Assembly (NCBI GenBank): GCA_041662295.1
Contig: JBAZSR010000149.1
Location: 1 to 9,755 of the forward strand
Length of the DNA stretch: 9,755 bases
Origin: JACQWX01 sp041662295
GTDB taxonomy: Bacteria; Elusimicrobiota; Elusimicrobia; UBA1565; UBA9628
Direction of reading: 5' to 3'
Each line of letters starts with the position of its first letter. Within the stretch, counting starts at the first letter, position 1. The position numbers and the translations under genes were made by a program. This document shows positions 5,413 through 9,755 of the stretch, piece after piece. A model generated the notes under the pieces. It searched no databases, was not told where the DNA came from, and saw only the letters and a list, made by a program, of their open reading frames with translations.

Positions 5413-7250
5413 TGGACATAGGCAGCCTTCAGGGACCCCTCGAATTCCGGGGAGACGGGCCGGCCGTGCCGGGCATGGTAGGCTCTGAGCTCCTGGAGCA
5501 CGTTGATCTGGTCCGGCAGGGGGACGGCCTGTGAGGGCATCCCAGAGACGCGCCACGCTTCGTCGGCCAGGGTCTGGAGTTCCGGGGAAGGTTCCTTGGA
5601 GGCGGCTTCAAACTGGCTGAGCGTCAGGAAGGCGAGGTCCGGCCTGCCCGCGGAGCGATGCCGCTGAGCGAGCAGGCGGCTGCCCTCTGCCCGCATGGAG
5701 GGGTAGGTTCCGGACAGGAAGGAGTTGATCCTCTTTTTGTGCTCGGTCTCGTCGTCCTCCAGGGCTTCCGTCCCGCGGTCGAGTCCCAGCAGGGAGAGGG
5801 ACCGCTCCATGAACCCGAGGAAACTCTCCGCCATCAGCCTCTTGATCCCGCCCGCGCGAGCTGCCTGGAGCTCAGCCACGGTCTTGAACCCCCCTGCCTT
5901 TGCGGGAAAGAGCGCCATGTAGCGTTGCGAGATATGCTCGCGGCACAGGTCGAAGTCCACGAGGAACCTCCGGTAGACGTCGATGTCTCCGGGAGGGAGC
6001 TCTCCAGCCTTGCCGGACTTGAGCTTCTCGTGCAGGTACCGCGACTGGTTCAGGAAAGCCTCGTGCTCGTCCTCGAGCAAGATGATGCCGGGCAGGTTGT
6101 CGAAGGAGCTCTCGGTCTCGGCCCTGTCCCTGCGGAATTGGACGGCGTGGGTCAGCTCGTGCGCGAGGGTGACTTCGAGTTCGGAGAGAAGGTCCTTGCG
6201 CAACGCCGCGTTCCCCGAAAATAGCAGGTCGAGGCCTTCGGAATGACCCATGACGGTCTCCAAAGCCGTGCTGTCCTTCGCGTTGTCCCAGCGCTTGCCT
6301 AGGACCCGCGCCGCGTTCCTGCTGTCGAAGATCACCGCGCCCGGGTCGCCTCCGACGTAGACCGCGCCTGCTCGGTCGTATTCCTTCCCGTCCCCTGAGC
6401 CCAGGCGCAGGAGCAGGATGGCAGGCAGGCGGACCTGTCCGGAGCGGTCCTTGAGCCCGTCCAGGAGTTCGCGGCCCACGGGATTGGCGCTGAAGAGTTC
6501 CATGACGTCCTTGGAGAGCGCGGCGCCAAGCCGCTTCTCATGGTCGTCGAAATAGGCCGTCCTTTCGCGGAGCTCTGGGACGCGCAGTCCCGGAGCAGCG
6601 GCCTGGAGGCGCTCGAGGCCGCTCTTCTCCCCGTCGAAGAAGCGGGCGGACTCCATGTACCTGTCCGAGACCGTCTGCTTGAGGCCGATGGAGGCCGCCT
6701 TGCTCGGAGCCGCGAGGATGTCGGAGATCTCAGGCGGAAGGACGTCACGGGACGATTCGGCGATGGCTTTGAGCCTGGCTTGAGCCTCGACTGACAGGGG
6801 CTGTCCGGGAGACTGCGTCTCCAGCACCGACTGCATGGCGAGGAGGGCATCGTGCCTGCGGCTCTTCTCGATCTGGCTGACCAGGGCCGCAATCTCGATG
6901 CGGGTCATCGGGGTCTTGGAGTTCGGGGTCAGGATATCCCCGCGGATGTCGTCGATCCTGTAGCCGTTGGCCAGCAGGACCATCCTCGTCGTGGAGTGCA
7001 GGGGCTCTCTGTCGCAATCGTGCGGTTCGACCCAGGAAGCGGTCTCCTCCGGGGTCAGGGCCTTGCCTTGCGGCGAGATGAGGCCGCCGGAGGCCTTGTC
7101 TTGGGAGTAGCCCAGGAACTTGAAGGCTGCCATGGCCCGGGCCGGGATGGTTGAGGCCTGGACGGACGCGGGCTCTTGGGCCGCGCCGGCAGGCAGGGTG
7201 AGAGCGCCAGGGCCTGCCAGCAGCAAGGCTGCCGGAAAGATCTTTCTCAT
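5253..7250 (-). CDS. MP2: secreted putative HExxH zinc metallopeptidase, second tandem copy
   Basis: A 665-aa exported protein. The Sec signal peptide is MRK, then a hydrophobic core, likely cleaved after AGA (residue ~23). Two SLH-like internal repeats follow: 47-74 (GYSQD...ISPQGKALTPEE) and 96-124 (GYRID...LTPNSKTPMTRIE). A helical middle section leads to a strand-rich part with RLGSGDGKEYDRAGAV near 277-292. The zinc motif is H364-E-L-T-H368, and the segment LEDEHEAF (392-399) supplies acidic candidates E393/E395/E397 for the third ligand, so it looks like a gluzincin; the NPVGRELL block before it recalls M91-type peptidases. The C-terminal third is helical. It is a paralogue of MP1 just upstream, overlaps it by ATGA, and has its SD seven bases before the ATG. 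Longer in-frame starts upstream (to 7406) lie inside MP1 and lack support. Substrate unknown; a cell-wall or surface role is inferred from NamZ in the operon. Confidence 0.88.
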   Translation of the reverse strand: MRKIFPAALLLAGPGALTLPAGAAQEPASVQASTIPARAMAAFKFLGYSQDKASGGLISPQGKALTPEETASWVEPHDCDREPLHSTTRMVLLANGYRIDDIRGDILTPNSKTPMTRIEIAALVSQIEKSRRHDALLAMQSVLETQSPGQPLSVEAQARLKAIAESSRDVLPPEISDILAAPSKAASIGLKQTVSDRYMESARFFDGEKSGLERLQAAAPGLRVPELRERTAYFDDHEKRLGAALSKDVMELFSANPVGRELLDGLKDRSGQVRLPAILLLRLGSGDGKEYDRAGAVYVGGDPGAVIFDSRNAARVLGKRWDNAKDSTALETVMGHSEGLDLLFSGNAALRKDLLSELEVTLAHELTHAVQFRRDRAETESSFDNLPGIILLEDEHEAFLNQSRYLHEKLKSGKAGELPPGDIDVYRRFLVDFDLCREHISQRYMALFPAKAGGFKTVAELQAARAGGIKRLMAESFLGFMERSLSLLGLDRGTEALEDDETEHKKRINSFLSGTYPSMRAEGSRLLAQRHRSAGRPDLAFLTLSQFEAASKEPSPELQTLADEAWRVSGMPSQAVPLPDQINVLQELRAYHARHGRPVSPEFEGSLKAAYVQWAVEQFAAAKKAATPSERERLLDYAKSFADAAKSEVVAEAIEAFRKTKGASR
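5264..5270 (-). promoter_or_regulatory. Shine-Dalgarno of the lipoprotein gene, inside the MP2 coding end
   Basis: AAAGGAG on the minus strand, seven bases before the ATG at 5256. It is read as Lys-Gly plus the first base of the next codon in the C-terminal K-T-K-G-A-S-R of MP2. The same arrangement occurs at 7258-7264. Confidence 0.8.
7032..7190. repeat. N-terminal paralogue repeat, MP2 copy (partner 9071-9229)
   Basis: 159 bases coding for the end of the signal peptide and the first SLH-like repeat of MP2. They align gap-free (offset 2039) to 9071-9229 of MP1 with about ten differences, clearly closer than the central parts of the two genes. Confidence 0.8.
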
Positions 7251-7406
7251 CGCGCGGCTCCTTTCGTCTTCCTGAACGTCTCGATCGCCTCCGCCACGAC
7301 CTCGGACTTGGCGGCGTCCGCGAAAGACTTGGCATAGTCCAGGAGGCGCTCTCTCTCCGAGGGCGTGGCGGCCTTCTTGGCCGCCGCGAATTGCTCGACG
7401 GCCCAC
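7235..7406. repeat. Junction repeat, copy B (partner 5241-5412)
   Basis: 172 bases covering the last ~52 codons of MP1 and the first five codons of MP2, nearly identical to copy A. Both copies contain the stop/start ATGA overlap and the next gene's SD. Confidence 0.9.
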
Positions 7407-9307
7407 AGGGTATAGTCAGCCCTCAGGGTGCCCTCGAACTCCGGGGACACGGGCCGGCCGTGCCGGGAATGGTAGGCCCTGAGCTCCTGGAGCACGTTGA
7501 TCCTTTCCGGCAGGGGGATGGTCCGTGAGGGCGTCTCCGCGACGCGCCACGCTTCGTCAGCCAGGGCAGGAAGTTCCGGGAAAGCTTCCTTGGAGGCGGC
7601 TTCCAACTGGCTGAGCACCCGGAAGGCGAGGTCAGGCCTGCCTGCGGAGCGATGCCGCTGCGCGAGCAGATGGCCGCCCTCGGTCCTTATGGAGGGGTAG
7701 GTTTCGGACAAAAAGGCGCGCGTCCTTTTCGCGTGCTCGGTCTCGTCGCTCCCTAGGGCCTCGCTGCCGCGGTCGAGCCCCAGCAGGGAGAGGGAACGGT
7801 CCAAAACCCCGAGGACGCCTTCCTGCATGAGCCGGCTGGCCAGCAGTCTCTTGAGCGCTCCCGAGCGCTCCGCCTGAAGTCCTGCCACGGTCTTGTAGCT
7901 TGCTGCCGAGGCCGGGAACATGGAGAGATAGTTGCGGGAGATATCGTCTCGCCAGCGGTCGTAGTCAGTGAGGAGGAGCTGATAGGAATCGAGGTCGAAA
8001 GTCCTGAGGTCCTTGGACCTCCCGGTCTTCAGTTCCTCGTGGAGATAGCGGAGTTGGACCCGAGCCGCCTCGTGCTCGTTCTCGATCAGGATGACGCCGG
8101 GAAGATTGCCGAGAGAGGTCTCGACGCTGCTCCGGTCTCTACGGAACTGCCAGGCATGGGTCAGCTCGTGCGCCAGGGTCCCCTCGAGCTTGGACAGCAC
8201 GAACCTGCGGAGTTCCGGCATGTCGAGGAGGAGCCCGGCCAGGCGGGAGGGCTGGTCCAAGCCGGCGTCGAAGGTCTTCCGATCCTGATCCGATACCTTG
8301 TTCCCGGATGCGGCCAAGGCTTCCTTCAGGGCCTGACGGGTCGCTGCCACGGCTGTCCCATAGCTGATGATCACGCTTCCTGGGTCGCCGGGTATGCACA
8401 CCGCGCCCGCGCGGTCGTATTCCTTGCCGTCCCCGGAACCCAGGCGCAGGACCAGCATGGCGGGCAGGCGCGGCTTTCCCGAACCGTCCCGGAGCCTGTC
8501 CAAGATCTCGCGGCCCACGGGGTTGGCCTTAAGGAGCTCGGCCGCGTCCTCGGCCAGCGCCGCGCCCAGCCGTTTCTCGGGATCGTCGAAATAGGGCGTC
8601 TTGGCTTGGAGCGCTGGGATGCGGAGTCCCGGGACCGCGGCATAGGCGCGGTCGAGGACGGTCTTCTGGCCGTCGAAGAAGCGGGTGGAATCCACGAAGC
8701 TGTCTTCCACGGTCTGCTTCAATGCCAGGGCCCGCGCCGTGCCCGCAGAGGCGAGGATATCGGTGATCTCAGCCGGAAGGATGTCGTGGTTCGACTCCGC
8801 GATAGCCTTGAGCCGCGTCTCGGACTCGGCCGAGAGAGGCTTGCCCGGATCCTGGTCCTTCAGGACGGTCTGCATGGCAAGAAGGGTGGAGTGCCGACGG
8901 TTCAGGCCGATCTGATAGGCCAGAGCCGCGACCTCGATGCGGGTGACCGGCGCCTTGGAGACCGGGGTCAAGATCCGGCCCGATCCGTCGTCGAACCTGT
9001 AGCCGTTGGCCAGCAGGGTCATCTGGGTCGCGGAGTGCAGCGGCTCCTTGAGGCAGTCGTGCGGCTTGAGCCAGGAAGCGGTCTCCTCCGGGGTCAGGGC
9101 CTTGCCCTGCGGCGAGATGAGGCCGCCGGAGGCCTTGTCTTGGGAGCAGCCCAAGAATTTGAAGGCGGCCAAGGCTCGGGCAGGGATGGATGAGGCCTGG
9201 ACGGACGCGGGCTCTTGGGCCGCGCTGGCCGGCGGAGTGAGAGCGCTTGTGCCCGCCAACAACAGGGCCGCGAGGATCGTCCCTGGATTTCTGAGTCGCA
9301 TCCCCAT
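7247..9307 (-). CDS. MP1: secreted putative HExxH zinc metallopeptidase, first tandem copy
   Basis: A 686-aa exported paralogue of MP2. Signal peptide: MRLRN, hydrophobic LAALLLAG core, probable cleavage after ASA (~29). SLH-like repeats lie at 53-80 and 102-130, the second ending in PVTRIEVAAL. The zinc motif is H380-E-L-T-H384, with IENEHEAA (408-415) giving E409/E411/E413 at the same 25-residue spacing as in MP2. The two proteins align end to end with only three length changes: a longer N-terminus (+6), an insertion before HExxH (+10, around 315-366) and one near the LASRLMQEG segment (+5). Start is unsettled: the ATG at 9307 is 7 nt after the NamZ stop, and a second ATG is at 9301 with GGGG directly against it; neither has a well-spaced SD, so reinitiation after NamZ is likely. 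Enzyme class is inferred from the motif; function is unknown. Confidence 0.88.
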   Translation of the reverse strand: MGMRLRNPGTILAALLLAGTSALTPPASAAQEPASVQASSIPARALAAFKFLGCSQDKASGGLISPQGKALTPEETASWLKPHDCLKEPLHSATQMTLLANGYRFDDGSGRILTPVSKAPVTRIEVAALAYQIGLNRRHSTLLAMQTVLKDQDPGKPLSAESETRLKAIAESNHDILPAEITDILASAGTARALALKQTVEDSFVDSTRFFDGQKTVLDRAYAAVPGLRIPALQAKTPYFDDPEKRLGAALAEDAAELLKANPVGREILDRLRDGSGKPRLPAMLVLRLGSGDGKEYDRAGAVCIPGDPGSVIISYGTAVAATRQALKEALAASGNKVSDQDRKTFDAGLDQPSRLAGLLLDMPELRRFVLSKLEGTLAHELTHAWQFRRDRSSVETSLGNLPGVILIENEHEAARVQLRYLHEELKTGRSKDLRTFDLDSYQLLLTDYDRWRDDISRNYLSMFPASAASYKTVAGLQAERSGALKRLLASRLMQEGVLGVLDRSLSLLGLDRGSEALGSDETEHAKRTRAFLSETYPSIRTEGGHLLAQRHRSAGRPDLAFRVLSQLEAASKEAFPELPALADEAWRVAETPSRTIPLPERINVLQELRAYHSRHGRPVSPEFEGTLRADYTLWAVEQFAAAKKAATPSERERLLDYAKSFADAAKSEVVAEAIETFRKTKGAAR
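7258..7264 (-). promoter_or_regulatory. Shine-Dalgarno of MP2, inside the MP1 coding end
   Basis: AAAGGAG on the minus strand, seven bases before the ATG at 7250, encoded within the K-T-K-G-A-A-R tail of MP1. It decides the MP2 start and supports translational coupling through the ATGA overlap at 7250-7247. Confidence 0.8.
9071..9229. repeat. N-terminal paralogue repeat, MP1 copy (partner 7032-7190)
   Basis: Counterpart of 7032-7190. It encodes the end of the MP1 signal peptide and the EPASVQAS...GGLISPQGKALTPEE segment, which is almost unchanged between the two proteins. Confidence 0.8.
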
Positions 9308-9314
9308 GATTGTA

Positions 9315-9755
9315 TCAATGGTAGAGCAGATAGGGCCGCCTGCTGCTCTTGAAGGACTTGGGGCCTGTGTCGAAGAGCTTGATGAACTTCTTGGCCGGGG
9401 CCTTGGCCTCGTAGAGCTCCTTGAAGGAGTCGGTGCCGACCATGCGCTTGGCCTCGTCCCAGCGGAAGGCGAACTCAGGGTTGAGGTCGCGCAGAGCCGC
9501 CGCGAGATGGGCGAAGACCTCCAGGGGCTTGAGCTTGTCCCGGTCCGTGATGGTCATCCGGATGCCCTCGCACCGCTGTCCGGTGAACACGCTCTTGGTC
9601 GGGGTGTAGGGTTGGAGGGCGAAGGAGACGCCCGCGGGCTTGGCCGCTTTGAGGCGCTTCAAGATCTCGCCGGCCTTGAACCAGGGCGCTCCTACCCAGC
9701 GGAAGGGGTAGGGCGTGCCCCGGCCGACCGAGATGTTGGCTGACTCGAAGATGCC
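9315..9755 (-). CDS. namZ: NamZ-type exo-beta-N-acetylmuramidase (DUF1343, GH171), C-terminal part
   Basis: C-terminal 146 residues of a NamZ/YbbC-family protein; the rest lies beyond the right edge. NamZ enzymes cleave single MurNAc residues from the non-reducing ends of peptidoglycan fragments. The visible part starts at GIFESANISVGRGTPYP followed by FRWVGAPWF, the hallmark (E-x-x-N-x-S-x-GRGT...PF-x-x-x-GAPW) of this family. It continues with a PAGVSF block, C-E-G-I-R-M-T-I-T-D-R and the typical ending RRPYLLYH. The frame is open from base 9755, so the internal TTG at 9662 is not the start. The N-terminal Rossmann-like domain that holds the active site is not in the window, so activity cannot be judged. 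NamZ is a known partner of NagZ (as in the Bacillus ybbC-nagZ region), which fits the GH3 gene at the other end. It lies 7 nt before MP1, hence same operon. Confidence 0.9.
   Translation of the reverse strand, partial: GIFESANISVGRGTPYPFRWVGAPWFKAGEILKRLKAAKPAGVSFALQPYTPTKSVFTGQRCEGIRMTITDRDKLKPLEVFAHLAAALRDLNPEFAFRWDEAKRMVGTDSFKELYEAKAPAKKFIKLFDTGPKSFKSSRRPYLLYH

Noticed and set aside
5257..5556. N-terminal extension of the lipoprotein gene up to 5556
   Set aside because: The extension is an Arg/Gly/Pro-rich out-of-frame reading of the MP2 end. The ATG at 5256 has a good SD, an ATGA overlap and a signal peptide.
7251..7406. N-terminal extension of MP2 up to 7406
   Set aside because: It reads the MP1 tail out of frame and would bury the signal peptide. 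The ATG at 7250 has the SD and coupling signals.
8039..9193. 384-aa plus-strand open frame opposite MP1
   Set aside because: No recognisable domain or ribosome binding site; MP1 on the other strand has a signal peptide, zinc motif and a paralogue, so this is an antisense shadow. The similar frame at 5658-6224 opposite MP2 is the same effect.
9309..9314. TACAAT on the minus strand as a -10 box giving a leaderless MP1 transcript
   Set aside because: The hexamer is close to consensus, but 17 bases upstream is GGCCCT, nothing like a -35 box, and NamZ ends only 7 nt before MP1, so co-transcription is simpler.

Overview
High-GC bacterial window, apparently from a Gram-negative-type organism: secreted proteins carry Sec signal peptides, one product is a probable lipoprotein, and genes are tightly packed with ATGA stop/start overlaps. 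The Ala/Pro-rich secreted protein and the overall style recall high-GC Elusimicrobiota-like genomes. That placement is a weak impression, not shown by any marker gene here.

Layout. The plus strand (1-2957) carries a two-gene unit: the 3' part of a family GH3 beta-N-acetylglucosaminidase (NagZ-like), cut by the left edge, then a sodium:solute symporter (SSS) with a good Shine-Dalgarno overlapping the glycosidase stop region. A 331-nt non-coding convergent gap (2958-3288) holds several inverted repeats but no clear intrinsic terminator. The rest is on the minus strand. Read in its own direction from the right edge it contains: the C-terminal part of a NamZ/DUF1343 (GH171) exo-beta-N-acetylmuramidase, cut by the right edge; two tandem paralogous secreted HExxH proteins of 686 and 665 aa (called MP1 and MP2 below); a small probable lipoprotein; and, after a 126-nt gap, a secreted Ala/Pro-rich protein of unknown function. 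NamZ to MP1 is 7 nt apart, and MP1/MP2 and MP2/lipoprotein each overlap by 4 nt (ATGA), so these four look like one operon.

How they may work together. NamZ removes non-reducing-end MurNAc and NagZ removes GlcNAc from peptidoglycan fragments; the two are known partners in cell-wall recycling or scavenging. The SSS transporter next to NagZ is a reasonable candidate to import a released sugar or muropeptide. The novel part is the tandem pair of secreted predicted metallopeptidases plus lipoprotein attached to NamZ. They share two SLH-like internal repeats, one HELTH zinc motif and a C-terminal tail that also encodes the next gene's ribosome binding site. The two gene junctions are almost identical over 172 bp although the sequence next to them has drifted by nearly a fifth, which suggests gene conversion or a recent recombination. 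No RNA genes, CRISPR arrays or insertion sequences were seen.
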